From assembly GCA_030429925.1 (NCBI GenBank), contig JAUIGQ010000016.1, positions 1 to 32,653 of the forward strand: a DNA stretch of 32,653 nt, in the 5' to 3' direction. Below are positions 13,962-24,300 of the stretch, piece by piece (position 1 is the stretch's first letter; each line of letters begins with the position of its first letter). The position numbers and the translations under genes were made by a program. The notes below the pieces were generated by a model. That model was not told the DNA's origin and ran no database searches. It saw only the letters and a program-made list of their open reading frames with translations. Source of the stretch: Bacteroidia bacterium. GTDB lineage: Bacteria; Bacteroidota; Bacteroidia; Flavobacteriales_E; Vicingaceae.

Positions 13962-15035
13962 TTGCTGTCCTTCATCATAAGACGTCTGCTTTATGGAGCT
14001 GTAGTTCTTCTAGGGGTTGTAAGTCTTGTATTCTTTATTTTCAATGTACTTCCGGGGGATCCGGCAAGGATGATGCTTGGACAAAGGGCAGATCAGCAAG
14101 CAGTTGATGATATTCGCGAGGAACTGGGATTAGATCGTTCTATCGCTTATCAATATGCACTATACCTGAATGATCTCTCTCCATTATCTGTTCACAATAA
14201 GAATGAGAGTTCTCCTTATTTTCTCGATCAGGAGAAGTACAAAGGGATTGAACTAGTAACAGTTGGTGATCGAGTTCTATTGTTAAAGAAACCTTATTTG
14301 AGAAGGTCTTATCAAAGTAGAAAAAATGTTTCAGATATACTTTTTGAAAGCCTGCCTGAAACAGCAGTTTTGGCGATAGCATCTATTTTGATCGCTTCTG
14401 TTCTTGGAATTTTTCTAGGAACAGTTGCCGCTCTTCACCAAAATAGCTGGCTAGATCGATTGTTGCTATTGATTGCTACATCCGGTATGGCTTTACCCTC
14501 CTTCTTTGTAGGTGTTATCTTCGCATGGTTGTTTGGCTATGTATTGGCAGACCTCACGGGACTGAATATGAGTGGAAGTTTGTATGAAGTGGATGACTTG
14601 GGCAGAGGTGAATATATTCAATGGTCTAATTTAATCCTACCTTCATTGACCTTGGGCATTAGACCACTGGCAGTTGTACTTCAATTGAGCAGAAATTCAC
14701 TTCTAGAGGTTTTATCAATGGATTATGTAAGGACGGCTAAAGCAAAGGGATTGGACTTTAAAGCCACTTTGTGGAAGCACAGCTTAAAGAATGCTATGAA
14801 CCCTGTAGTAACAGCACTTTCTGGAATGTTTGCTAGCCTAATGGCAGGAGCTGTGTTTGTGGAGATCATTTTTTCCTGGAAGGGAATCGGTTGGGAAATT
14901 GTAAATGCCTTAGAGAAATATGATTTGCCAATTGTTATGGGTGCAGTTTTGATCATCGCCATTATTTTTGTGCTGATCAATATACTGGTGGATATAGCAT
15001 ATGGGTTTTTAGACCCGAGATTGAGGATCAAATAA
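13962..15035 (+). CDS. DppB/OppB-type ABC transporter permease
   Basis: This 357-residue inner-membrane permease belongs to the peptide/nickel transporter family. The N-terminus (LSFIIRRLLYGAVVLLGVVS) and FNVLPGDPARMMLG are typical. The coupling region (LSRNSLLEVLSMDYVRTAKA, then KGLDFKATLWKHSLKNAMNP) and the end (GYGFLDPRLR-like, here AYGFLDPRLRIK) match DppB. A periplasmic insert of about 80 residues (around 70-130) is longer than usual. The start is TTG at 13962, 1 base after the previous stop; no ATG lies near the conserved N-terminus. No binding protein, second permease or ATPase gene is adjacent, so partners must be elsewhere. Confidence 0.88.
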   Translation: MLSFIIRRLLYGAVVLLGVVSLVFFIFNVLPGDPARMMLGQRADQQAVDDIREELGLDRSIAYQYALYLNDLSPLSVHNKNESSPYFLDQEKYKGIELVTVGDRVLLLKKPYLRRSYQSRKNVSDILFESLPETAVLAIASILIASVLGIFLGTVAALHQNSWLDRLLLLIATSGMALPSFFVGVIFAWLFGYVLADLTGLNMSGSLYEVDDLGRGEYIQWSNLILPSLTLGIRPLAVVLQLSRNSLLEVLSMDYVRTAKAKGLDFKATLWKHSLKNAMNPVVTALSGMFASLMAGAVFVEIIFSWKGIGWEIVNALEKYDLPIVMGAVLIIAIIFVLINILVDIAYGFLDPRLRIK

Positions 15036-15050
15036 AATTCAATAATTATC

Positions 15051-15809
15051 ATGAGGAAGAAGATCGTTGCAGGGAATTGGAAAATGAATAAGGACATAGA
15101 GGAAGGAGTTTCTCTTATATCCGAAATCCTTGAATTATCAAAGAGTGTTGAGTTGAGTGCTAAGGAGGAGATTGTTATTATTCCTCCTTTTATTCATTTG
15201 ACTGAGGCAAAGAAAAAATTGGGAAGCAGTGAGGTCAAGATCGGCGCGCAAAATGTGCATCATAAAGCGGAGGGCGCCTATACTGGGGAAGTCTCATCAA
15301 GGATGTTGGCCTCTATTGATATGGATTACTGCTTGGTAGGCCATTCTGAAAGAAGAACTTATCAAAAGGAGACAGATGAGCAAATGTTAGGCAAAACAAG
15401 GCAGTTGCTAGAAGCAGGCATTCAACCTATTTTCTGCTTGGGTGAATCACTTGAAGAAAGAGAGTCCGATAGATACTTTGAAGTAGTGAAGTCACAGTTG
15501 ACTGTGATCTTTACACTGTCAGAAGAAGAATTCTCGAATGTGGTTATTGCTTACGAACCGGTTTGGGCAATAGGTACAGGCAAAACAGCTAGTTCAGATC
15601 AAGCTCAGGAGATCCATGCCTATTTAAGAAGACTGATCTCTGAAAAATATGGTGAAGCTGTAGCCAATGATACCACCATACTTTATGGAGGAAGCTGTAA
15701 ACCGGAAAATGCAGCAGACCTATTTTCTAAAGAAGATGTAGATGGAGGGTTGATCGGAGGAGCTTCCTTAGATGCCCAATCTTTTATTGGCATTATCAAA
15801 GCCCTATAA
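15051..15809 (+). CDS. tpiA: triosephosphate isomerase
   Basis: This 252-residue glycolytic enzyme interconverts dihydroxyacetone phosphate and glyceraldehyde 3-phosphate in the cytoplasm. The catalytic residues are visible: Lys11 in GNWKMN, His98 in VGHSERR and Glu169 in YEPVWAIGTGK. The phosphate-binding end (LYGGSCKPENA, GLIGGASLD) is intact. Length is normal. It starts 15 bases after the permease gene and its stop TAA overlaps the ATG of prmA by one base, so it is translated from a shared transcript. Confidence 0.98.
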   Translation: MRKKIVAGNWKMNKDIEEGVSLISEILELSKSVELSAKEEIVIIPPFIHLTEAKKKLGSSEVKIGAQNVHHKAEGAYTGEVSSRMLASIDMDYCLVGHSERRTYQKETDEQMLGKTRQLLEAGIQPIFCLGESLEERESDRYFEVVKSQLTVIFTLSEEEFSNVVIAYEPVWAIGTGKTASSDQAQEIHAYLRRLISEKYGEAVANDTTILYGGSCKPENAADLFSKEDVDGGLIGGASLDAQSFIGIIKAL

Positions 15810-16651
15810 TGAATTATAGAGAGATCATTTTTGAATTAAAGGAATTTGAGGTCTATTCTCAGATCATGATTGCCCATTTGGCAGAATTAGGCTTTGAAAG
15901 CTTTGAGGAAGAACCTCCCTTGCTAAAAGCATATGTTGGTGAAAATGATTATCAAAAGAATTTTCTCGAGACCCTTAGCGAGTATCAAGATCAATTTACA
16001 CTGATTTCCGATAAGGAATTAGAGAAGATCAACTGGAATGAAGAATGGGAGAAGAATTTCCAACCACTATCCATTGGCGATTTCTGCTATGTTAGAGCAC
16101 CATTTCATCAAGCTCTAGATACACACCAATATGAATTGGTCATAGAACCAAAAATGTCTTTTGGGACAGGTCATCATGCCACAACTCAGAATATGGTTCT
16201 TTTGATGAGTGCTCTTAACTTTAAAGACAGCTCAGTGTTGGATGTTGGCAGTGGCACAGGTATATTGGCAATTTTAGCTTCAAAGATGGGAGCCACAGAG
16301 GTCATAGCAACAGATATTGAAGAATGGGCCTTTGAGAATATGCAGGAAAATTTCGAAAGAAATGACACTCCATCCAACCGGGCAATATTGGGCTCACTTC
16401 CTCTGAGTGAACTGAGCAATAAAACCTTTGACTTTGTATTGGCCAACATCAATAAGAATGTCTTGCTTGAGCAGATTCCAATGTACAAGGACCTAATGCA
16501 TGAAGGCTCTTATTTACTATTATCAGGATTTTACAGAGAGGATGAGAAAGATATAAGTGATCTTTGTTCAGTACATTCTTTAACTAAGTTGGAGGAGAAG
16601 GAAAAGGATAATTGGATGGCTGTTTCCTATCAACTCACAATGAGTAGTTGA
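15809..16651 (+). CDS. prmA: ribosomal protein L11 methyltransferase
   Basis: This 280-residue SAM-dependent enzyme trimethylates ribosomal protein L11. The family block MSFGTGHHATTQNMVLLM (116-133), the SAM motif LDVGSGTGILAI (144-155), the acidic ribose-binding residue in ATDIEEWA and the catalytic-site motif ANINKNVL are all present. The first 80 residues correspond to the L11-binding domain in shortened form. It begins within the tpiA stop codon (TAATG). This tight overlap indicates translational coupling. Confidence 0.93.
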   Translation: MNYREIIFELKEFEVYSQIMIAHLAELGFESFEEEPPLLKAYVGENDYQKNFLETLSEYQDQFTLISDKELEKINWNEEWEKNFQPLSIGDFCYVRAPFHQALDTHQYELVIEPKMSFGTGHHATTQNMVLLMSALNFKDSSVLDVGSGTGILAILASKMGATEVIATDIEEWAFENMQENFERNDTPSNRAILGSLPLSELSNKTFDFVLANINKNVLLEQIPMYKDLMHEGSYLLLSGFYREDEKDISDLCSVHSLTKLEEKEKDNWMAVSYQLTMSS

Positions 16652-16720
16652 TATTTAGTCTGGAATAGCTTTTGATTATCAGCTCAAAATGATTTTATTT
16701 ATCATTCTACTAACAAGCTA

Positions 16721-19700
16721 ATGAGGACTGGTGTAATTGCTGTAATTATCACACTTGTCTTGCTTTTTTCATCTGAAAAGCAAGCATATTCTCAGACCCC
16801 GACCTCATTTCCAAAAGACTCCATCGAATTCTTTGAAACCATGGAAGCTTTCCTAGTAAGTGCCAGGAAAGAAGGAAAGGACTTTATGAAGCAGTTTGAG
16901 ACAGTTTGGTATGGTGGGTATTTTACGGAAAGGCAGAGGGAAGGGGTGTATGTGATCACCAATCAAATGCTCAAGAAAAAGCTTAGAGCCTTCCCCGATT
17001 TTAGAAACTTTCTCTTTACAGTAGGTTCCTTTGTGGTAGATGAGAATCAAACAGAGGCCAGTTATACAGCATGGGAATCTATTCTTCTGAAGCTTTTGGA
17101 AGAGAGGAACAAAAAGAACTTTACCAGCTTCTTGGAATTTTGTAATGACCTCTTTAGGGAAAATGCCATGTATTACTCGGCCTCAACTCAATGGACCTCC
17201 TCCAATAACGATTACAGATTCGGGTATGATAGTCTACCAAAGATCAGTTTTGAAAGTTTGGATCTTGTCTGTCATGCCAAGCGTGATAGCATGAAGATCT
17301 CCAATACTAAAGGGGCCTACTATCCTACAGAGAATATATGGGTTGGACAAGGTGGTACAGTTAGTTGGGAAAGAGCAGGCCTTTTGTCTGATGAAGTATT
17401 TGCAGACTTGGGGAATTACCGAATTGATACCAGAAAAGCGGAATACACTGCTGATTCAGTAACCTTTGAGAACTCATTCTATTTGGATGCGCCATTGATC
17501 GGACGTTTGGAAGACAAGGTGCTGGCCAATATGACTCCCGAGAAAGCAACTTATCCCAGATTTGATTCCTATGACAAAAGGATTAGGATCGACAATATTT
17601 TCCCCGGTGTAAATTTCGATGGTGGATTCTCAATGGTAGGTGCAAAATTTTTGGGTAAGGGAGATAGGGAAAGCAAGGCGATCATAGAGTTTATCAGATC
17701 TGATACACTTTTCTTAAAGACAGGCTCAGAGAGCTTTTCCATCAGAACAGACCGTATCGTTTCTACCAATGCATTTGTTAGATTGTATTTTGGACAAGAT
17801 TCTATTTCTCATCCAGGACTAAATTTTAAATTCTTACAGGATGAGAAATTGGTAACACTTTATAAAGAGGGCAAAGGAATATCCTCTGCACCTTATTCAA
17901 ATAGTTTTCACAATATCGAGATGGATTTTGAGGTATTGAATTGGAAGACCAATGAGCCGATCATAACCTTAACAAACTTGCTTGGAGGAACAAAGACAGA
18001 TGCCTTCTTTACATCTGCCAACTTCTTCAAAGATGAGCTCTACCGGAGGATTGGGGGAGGAGGTAGACAGCATCCATTGAATGCAGTAAAAGACCTTGTT
18101 GATCTTTATGGGACTACTACCCTGTCGATAAAGGAGGTGGGGTATTCTATGAAAATGGATCATAACTCTGCCATGAACCTCACTATGGACCTTGCAAGTA
18201 TGGGTTTTGTTGATTTTGATTTCGATCAAGACCTTATGTATGTTGATCAAAAACTCATCGACTATGTCTTGAACTTTGGTAGGAAGAAAGACTATGATGT
18301 GATCAGTATTTATTCCGATATAAGCGGTGTGCCCAATGGAAAGATCAATTTATTGAACTATGACCTTACCATCAATGGAATTCAGGGAATTGTTGTGAGT
18401 GACTCACAGCAGGTGGTTATCCTTCCCGGAAATGGTCAGATCAATATGAAGAAGGATATGTATTTCGAGTTTGGAGGACAGGTTAAAGCGGGAAGACTCG
18501 ATTTCTATGGTAAGGACTTTAGTTTTGAGTACGACAACTTCAAGGTAAACCTTAGTAATGTTGACTCCCTGCAGATCAAGGCTGTCAGTGATGAAACTGA
18601 TAGAGAAGGCAGGCCAATCTTAAAGCCTGTTAAAACGGTAATTGAAGGAGTGAATGGAGACCTGCTAGTTGATGATCCATTCAATAAATCGGGATTGAAA
18701 GACTACCCTCAGTATCCTATCTTCAACTCCTTTGACCAGAGTTATGTGTTCTATGATAAGAAAGAGATCTTGAATGGAGTGTATAAGAGAAGTAACTTCT
18801 ATTTTACATTGGAACCGTTTACAATTGATAGTCTTGATAACTTCAACAATGAAGGTTTGAGGTTTGATGGAACCTTCACCTCTGCCGGGATCTTTCCGGA
18901 ATTTGATGAACAGTTAACATTACAGAAAGATTTTTCACTAGGCTTTATTAGGAAGACACCAGCTGAAGGATATCCTGCTTATGGAGGAAAAGGGCAGTAT
19001 TATGATGAGATACGTCTGAGTCATAATGGGTTGAGAGGTGGAGGAAAGCTGGATTATATAGTTTCAACAACTTTATCCAAAGATTTTATCTTCTACCCAG
19101 ATTCTATGAGAACTAAGGCAGATCGTTACTATGTTGAAGAACAGAAAGATGGAATTGAATACCCGCCTGTAACCGGAGTAAGGACTAATATGAGATGGTT
19201 GCCATACAAAGATGTACTTTATGCAACTACAACCGATACAGGAATGGCTTTCTATGATGGAAAATCATTTTTCGATGGCACTACTTCTATAAGTCCTGAA
19301 GAGTACAGAGGAGATGGGGTGTATCATTTTGAAAGGGCTGACCTTGGGTCGAATCAGTTCGTTTTCAAGTTCAACACCTTTGATGCAGACACCGCAGATT
19401 TCCAGCTAAAGGATCCTGCGGCAGGGGCATTTGCTTTGAAAACAAAGAATGTGAATGCGCATGTTGATTACAAAGGCAGATTTGCGGAATTTAAATCCAA
19501 TGGAAAGACAGATCCAATTGAATTCCCTCTCAATCAGTACATATGCTTTATGGAGGAATTCAAATGGTATATGGACAATGGAAGCATAGAGTTGACAAGT
19601 TCCTCTTCGAAAGCAGTTGCTGCTGATGTAAACCTTGAAGGATCTAAGTTCATTTCAATCAACCCTGAACAGGACAGTCTGTTCTTCTATGCCCCTGTAG

Positions 19701-20413
19701 CTACTTATGATTCCAGACGTCATGTGATCAAAGCTAAGGGTGTGATCTATATCAATTCTGCAGATGCTCGGGTGTATCCGGATTCAGGAGATGTGACAAT
19801 TAGAAAGAAGGCCAAAATGGATGCTCTTCTTAATTCTGAGATCATAGCCAATAGCGTGACAGAGTATCACAAGATTTACAAAGCAAACACGAATATTTTT
19901 GGAAGAAAAGATTATACCTCCTCAGGGTATATCGATTATGTGGATGTAAACAATAAAGTCCAAACCATCTACATGAGTAGTATTAGTGTTGATACAACGG
20001 GACAAACAATAGGGAGTGGGTTGATCTCAGACACCATAACATTTACACTCAGTCCTCAATTTACATTTGAAGGAGGAGTAAAACTTTTTGCAAATAAGGA
20101 GTTTTTGGTATTTGATGGAGCAACAAGGATCAACCATGATTGTGAAAGGTTGAATAGACCTTGGATCAAGTTCGAATCGGAGATCGATCCTATGCAAGTG
20201 TATATTCCTGTAGATACTGGCATGAAAGACACATCAGGAGCATTCTTGACATCTAGTATGAATTTGAATACAGATTCCAATTTCTTTTATTCCGGTTTCA
20301 TGACCAAAAGGGTGAACTATAGTGACATCAATGTGCTTCCGGCTTATGGATATCTAACATATCACAATCAAAGCGGGGAGTATAGGATCTCTACAAAAGA
20401 AAAGATCAATTAG
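16721..20413 (+). CDS. very large exported protein of unknown family, N-terminal part before an in-frame TAG
   Basis: The 1230-residue product begins with a signal peptide (VIAVIITLVLLFSSEKQAYS), so it acts outside the cytoplasm. I do not recognise the family. Residues 25-160 look helical. A possible winged-helix-like patch of alternating charged helices lies near 460-530 (NAVKDLVDLYGTTTLSIKEV). Much of the rest is layered beta structure with Asp, Asn, Gly and aromatic residues, as in long periplasmic or outer-membrane beta scaffolds (for example VIKAKGVIYINSADARVYPD). The frame stops at TAG (20411-20413) and resumes in the same frame two codons later for another 250 codons in matching style. 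The intact protein would be about 1480 residues. Confidence 0.8.
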   Translation: MRTGVIAVIITLVLLFSSEKQAYSQTPTSFPKDSIEFFETMEAFLVSARKEGKDFMKQFETVWYGGYFTERQREGVYVITNQMLKKKLRAFPDFRNFLFTVGSFVVDENQTEASYTAWESILLKLLEERNKKNFTSFLEFCNDLFRENAMYYSASTQWTSSNNDYRFGYDSLPKISFESLDLVCHAKRDSMKISNTKGAYYPTENIWVGQGGTVSWERAGLLSDEVFADLGNYRIDTRKAEYTADSVTFENSFYLDAPLIGRLEDKVLANMTPEKATYPRFDSYDKRIRIDNIFPGVNFDGGFSMVGAKFLGKGDRESKAIIEFIRSDTLFLKTGSESFSIRTDRIVSTNAFVRLYFGQDSISHPGLNFKFLQDEKLVTLYKEGKGISSAPYSNSFHNIEMDFEVLNWKTNEPIITLTNLLGGTKTDAFFTSANFFKDELYRRIGGGGRQHPLNAVKDLVDLYGTTTLSIKEVGYSMKMDHNSAMNLTMDLASMGFVDFDFDQDLMYVDQKLIDYVLNFGRKKDYDVISIYSDISGVPNGKINLLNYDLTINGIQGIVVSDSQQVVILPGNGQINMKKDMYFEFGGQVKAGRLDFYGKDFSFEYDNFKVNLSNVDSLQIKAVSDETDREGRPILKPVKTVIEGVNGDLLVDDPFNKSGLKDYPQYPIFNSFDQSYVFYDKKEILNGVYKRSNFYFTLEPFTIDSLDNFNNEGLRFDGTFTSAGIFPEFDEQLTLQKDFSLGFIRKTPAEGYPAYGGKGQYYDEIRLSHNGLRGGGKLDYIVSTTLSKDFIFYPDSMRTKADRYYVEEQKDGIEYPPVTGVRTNMRWLPYKDVLYATTTDTGMAFYDGKSFFDGTTSISPEEYRGDGVYHFERADLGSNQFVFKFNTFDADTADFQLKDPAAGAFALKTKNVNAHVDYKGRFAEFKSNGKTDPIEFPLNQYICFMEEFKWYMDNGSIELTSSSSKAVAADVNLEGSKFISINPEQDSLFFYAPVATYDSRRHVIKAKGVIYINSADARVYPDSGDVTIRKKAKMDALLNSEIIANSVTEYHKIYKANTNIFGRKDYTSSGYIDYVDVNNKVQTIYMSSISVDTTGQTIGSGLISDTITFTLSPQFTFEGGVKLFANKEFLVFDGATRINHDCERLNRPWIKFESEIDPMQVYIPVDTGMKDTSGAFLTSSMNLNTDSNFFYSGFMTKRVNYSDINVLPAYGYLTYHNQSGEYRISTKEKIN
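20411..20413 (+). other. in-frame TAG that interrupts the large exported protein
   Basis: The codons around it read AAG ATC AAT TAG AAT TCA TTG GCT GGA AAT TAC. The downstream frame is the same as upstream and stays open to 21169. TAG is an ordinary stop in this genome (2092, 5480, 6716, 28310 and 29158 all end genes with it), so general reassignment is not the explanation. Confidence 0.85.
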
Positions 20414-20419
20414 AATTCA

Positions 20420-21169
20420 TTGGCTGGAAATTACTTAAGTCTTGATCCTGATGTTTGCAAGGTATTCGGAGAAGGACTAGTGGATATAGGGGCAAGGACA
20501 GGTAATCTGAAGTTCAATGCTGCAGGGAATATCGTTCACAATCAGGTAGATAATTCTGTTGTTGTAGATCTGCTCATGACCATTGATTTCCATTTTGACG
20601 ATGGATTAATTAAGAAAATGGCCGATAACATCAATGAGAACATTGAATTAGAACCAGTGAACTTCAATCGAGGCACTTATGAAAAAGGATTGAGAGAGGT
20701 TGTAGGAGTGGAGAAGGCGGATGAGATCATCACTCAACTTAGCTTAAATGGGAAATTGAAAAGATTGCCGGATGAATTGAACAAGAGAATTGTTTTTAGC
20801 GATGTGAAATTCAAATGGAACGAGGAGAGCAATACCTTCAAATCCTTCGGAAAGCTTGGAATTACCAATATTAATAAAGAGGAAGTAAACAAATATGTTA
20901 ATGGAGGGATCATGATCACCAAGAAGAGAAGCGGTGATATAGTTGATATTTACATTGAGATCGATAAGGATAACTGGTATTACTTCACTTACAGAAGAGG
21001 GTTGATGAAGGCAGTGTCATCTAATGCTGATTTCAATACCCAAATACAAGAAATGAAAAAGGATAAAAGAAAGTATTCACATCAGAAAGGGGAACAGCCC
21101 TTTACCTTTATGTATGGTTCAGCTAATGAAAGGCGAGCATTCAAAAGGGATTTTGAAAGTGAATTTTAA
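20420..21169 (+). CDS. C-terminal remainder of the large exported protein
   Basis: This 249-codon frame continues the preceding gene in the same frame after the TAG. It has only a TTG (20420) as a possible start, no signal peptide and no promoter, so it is not a convincing separate gene. The sequence (AGNYLSLDPDVCKVFGEGLV, then DIGARTGNLKFNAAGNIV) keeps the beta-layer style of the upstream part. It then turns helical (about residues 55-115) and ends with a basic tail. It is either lost from the product, made by readthrough, or made by reinitiation. A sequencing error in one base would also explain it. Confidence 0.7.
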   Translation: MAGNYLSLDPDVCKVFGEGLVDIGARTGNLKFNAAGNIVHNQVDNSVVVDLLMTIDFHFDDGLIKKMADNINENIELEPVNFNRGTYEKGLREVVGVEKADEIITQLSLNGKLKRLPDELNKRIVFSDVKFKWNEESNTFKSFGKLGITNINKEEVNKYVNGGIMITKKRSGDIVDIYIEIDKDNWYYFTYRRGLMKAVSSNADFNTQIQEMKKDKRKYSHQKGEQPFTFMYGSANERRAFKRDFESEF

Positions 21170-21180
21170 GACTGTTTTGT

Positions 21181-21211
21181 TGAAAAGCATCTAGGAGTAG
21201 GCTGCTTTTCA
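21181..21211. terminator. hairpin downstream of the large exported protein, possible terminator
   Basis: TGAAAAGCA and TGCTTTTCA form a perfect 9-bp stem around a 13-base loop, 12 bases after the stop at 21169. The flank ACATTTTAATG is only mildly T-rich, so strength is uncertain. Confidence 0.45.
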
Positions 21212-21304
21212 CATTTTAATGTTGATGAAAAAGAGTAAACACCAACCAATCCGCTCATTATCTGACAATATTTGTAGTGTGGGCCGATTTACATTAATTT
21301 AAAA

Positions 21305-24300
21305 ATGATGGCTAAATCAATTGTTGCTTTAGTAGCATCATTTATTTTTATCAATGCGGCTTTCTCTCAGACAGACTTTAAGTCTGAGGAGGAGCTCAAA
21401 TCACAAGCGCAGAAACTTTTCGAAGAAAGGAAACTGGTAGAGGCTTCTCCGCTTTTTGCTCAACTCTTATCTCTATATCCGCAAGACCCAAATTTGAACT
21501 ATAAATACGGAGCTACCTTATTAGAAGCCAGCGCTGATAGAGAGAAACCACTTAAATATTTAAAGTTTGCGGTTTCAAAAAGTAGTCAGGTAGACCCATT
21601 GGCCTACTTTTTCTTGGGTAAGGCCCATCACCTGAGCTATAATTTTGCAGACGCCGTCAAGTTCTATTCTAGATTCAAACAGAAAGCAGATAAGGGTCTG
21701 ATAGAAGAGTTCAAGGTAGATCGTCAAATAGAAATGGCCAAGAATGGCAATAAGCTCTTGTCCAAACTGAATGAGGTACAGGTGCTAGACAAGCAGGTGA
21801 TCTCAAGAAAAGACTTCTTTAGGATCTATGAACTGGAGGGGATCAATGGAAAGATCATTGTGAAGCCCGAGGAATTCATGACCAAATACGACCAAAAGGT
21901 TGGAGAAAAATCAGTCATATATCTTCCCGCCAATGCCAGTGAAGTTTATTTCTCATCTTATGGTAAGAAAGGTGAGAATGGAAGAGACATTTTTAAAACA
22001 GTTAAGCTGGGCAATAGATCTTGGTCAGAGCCCGTAAATCTTGGACCTTCCATCAATACGCCCTATGATGAAAACTATCCCTTCATTCATCCGGATGGTA
22101 GAACCTTGTACTTTGCTTCCAAAGGGCACAGCAGTATGGGAGGCTATGATCTATTCATGAGTGTTTATGATCAATCTACAGCCTCTTGGAAGGAACCTGT
22201 AAATCTTGATTTTGCCTTTAGTTCAGTTGATGATGATATTCTGTTCGTGACAGATCAGAATAAGGTATTAGCCTACTTTGCTTCCAGCAGGGCAAATGAA
22301 GGAGATAATATTTCAGTCTATAAAGTAATGGTTGAGAAAGCTCCAGCAGAGCTTTCTGTGATCAAAGGGAAGTTCATAGCGGAGAGCAATCCGGACCTAA
22401 AAGATGCAAAGATCACTGTTATTGACTCCAAAACACAGCAAACAGTAGGAATCTACAATACAGATGAAAATGGCAATTATCAGGTAGAGATCGCATCCAA
22501 CGGAGGGGTCTATAGATTTAATGTAGAAACTACAGCTGATGATCCCATTCATACAGGAGAGGTAAATATTCCTCGCCAAGACAGGTTTGAGGTACTTGGG
22601 CAAGAGCTAAGATTGGTGGGCGAAGGAGATAATCAAACCTTAGTGATCAAAAACATCTTTGATGGAACAATGGCTCAGAGCTCAGGAGCCGGTCCTAGCA
22701 TTAGTTCCCAAACATTAAGGCAAAAAGCATTACTGGATATCAATTTCTCCGAGGATGCCTTGGCAGAACTCAATGCCAGGAGAAGTGCTGAACAAGCTAA
22801 ATCCAATGCTGCCAGTCCCGGTCAAGCGGGATCTACCAATGATCAGTTGGCGGACCAACAAAGCTCTACTAATCCAAATCAAGGAGAAGACCCATCTTCT
22901 ACCAATGGTGCCGATAAGGCTTCAGATGGCGCAACAGGAGGTGGAGGTGTAACTCCAGGAGCTGCAGCTGGTGCGGCCATTGCAGGAGCAGCCGGAGCAG
23001 CCGGAACAAAGGATGGAACGAAAGAGGCCGCATTGTCAAACAGACTTGCAGAGTTAGATCAGGATGTGTCGGATAGGTCTACAAAATTGGAGGCACAAAC
23101 CGCATTGGCATACCAGAAATCAATTGATCTAAAATCAGAGGCTGATAAAACCTTTCAGGAAATAGGAGTAGATCCAAATTCGCCGAGTAGTGGAAAGATC
23201 AGCAGTGGAGGTGGAGAACTTGATGGTACTGTTGAAGATGGAAATCAGAGTAAAGAAGCAACAGATGGTCAAATCGGAGGAGCTGAGGACCAAGGATCTT
23301 CAATGCTCTACACAGATTCAGAAGGGAATCCTCTTACAGAAGAGGAGAAGGTAAAATTGATGAAGGCCAAAGAATTGGCAAGCCGAGCAGCTATCAGTGC
23401 TGCATTGGCTCAAAAGCTTGAAGCAAGATCGAAAGAGATGAAGGAGCTTGAGGCTGATTATGGAAATGAAAGAAGCAATATTGAAGGACTGATCCAGTCT
23501 TCTAATTATGAGCAAGCTGAAGAAGGGATCAATTCATTTGACAACAAAGCCAGTTCTGTGCCTAGTGGATCTGATTATGTGAGCAGATATGACAAAAACT
23601 TATCAGATGCTATCAATCGTGAAAGTGCCTCATTGGATGAAGAGAAAAGAAAACTGGAGAGTTTGCAGACTGAGAGTGATAGAATCAATAATGCAATAAG
23701 TGAGCTGGAATCAAAGGTAGCTGCAGCCAATGAATCAGGAACTCCTGATGAAGAGGCTCAAAAGCAACTGGATGAGTTAAAGTTAGATAAAGAAGACTTA
23801 GATTTTCAATTGAGAAGTGCTCAATCCAGGATCACTCAGAAGGAGGATGAGATAGCTGCCTTAAGTTTAGAGCAAGAAGAGATCCGATCTATTTCCAATG
23901 ATTTCTCCACTATGGATCCTGCAAGCAGTTCTGCACAAATTCCTGCCTCTGCGGAGAAAGATCAATTGATCTCTGACCTTAAAAAATATAGAGATAACGA
24001 TCAATTGGCCTACACAAGTCCTAAATCTGCAAGTAGCAATCCAGATCTATTATCTCCATCAGCTATCTATATAGGAGGAGAGTTTGCAGATGGAAGCATG
24101 GCCGCATTATCGGCAAGTGGAAGTGATACACCAACAGAAGGTTCTCAGCAAAGCTCTACAACCTCTCCGATCCCTAGTAGTTCAAGTAGCTCAGCTGCCA
24201 GTATTAAACCAATAGAGGCAATTGATGAGAGTTACTTGTCTGATCTCAATTCGGCCGAAGCAATGCCCGATACAGATCTTCAAAATGCCAGAAAGCTGGA

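Noticed and set aside
20411-20413. Reassignment of TAG to an amino acid in the whole genome
   Set aside because: TAG ends several well-supported genes here (2092, 5480, 6716, 28310, 29158) exactly at expected protein ends.
21267-21274. AATATTTG as a promoter element for the giant envelope gene
   Set aside because: It misses the first T of TAnnTTTG and has no TTG at -33; too weak to annotate.
22755-22952. Small plus-strand frames inside the giant envelope gene
   Set aside because: They are shadows of a low-complexity coding region in other frames.
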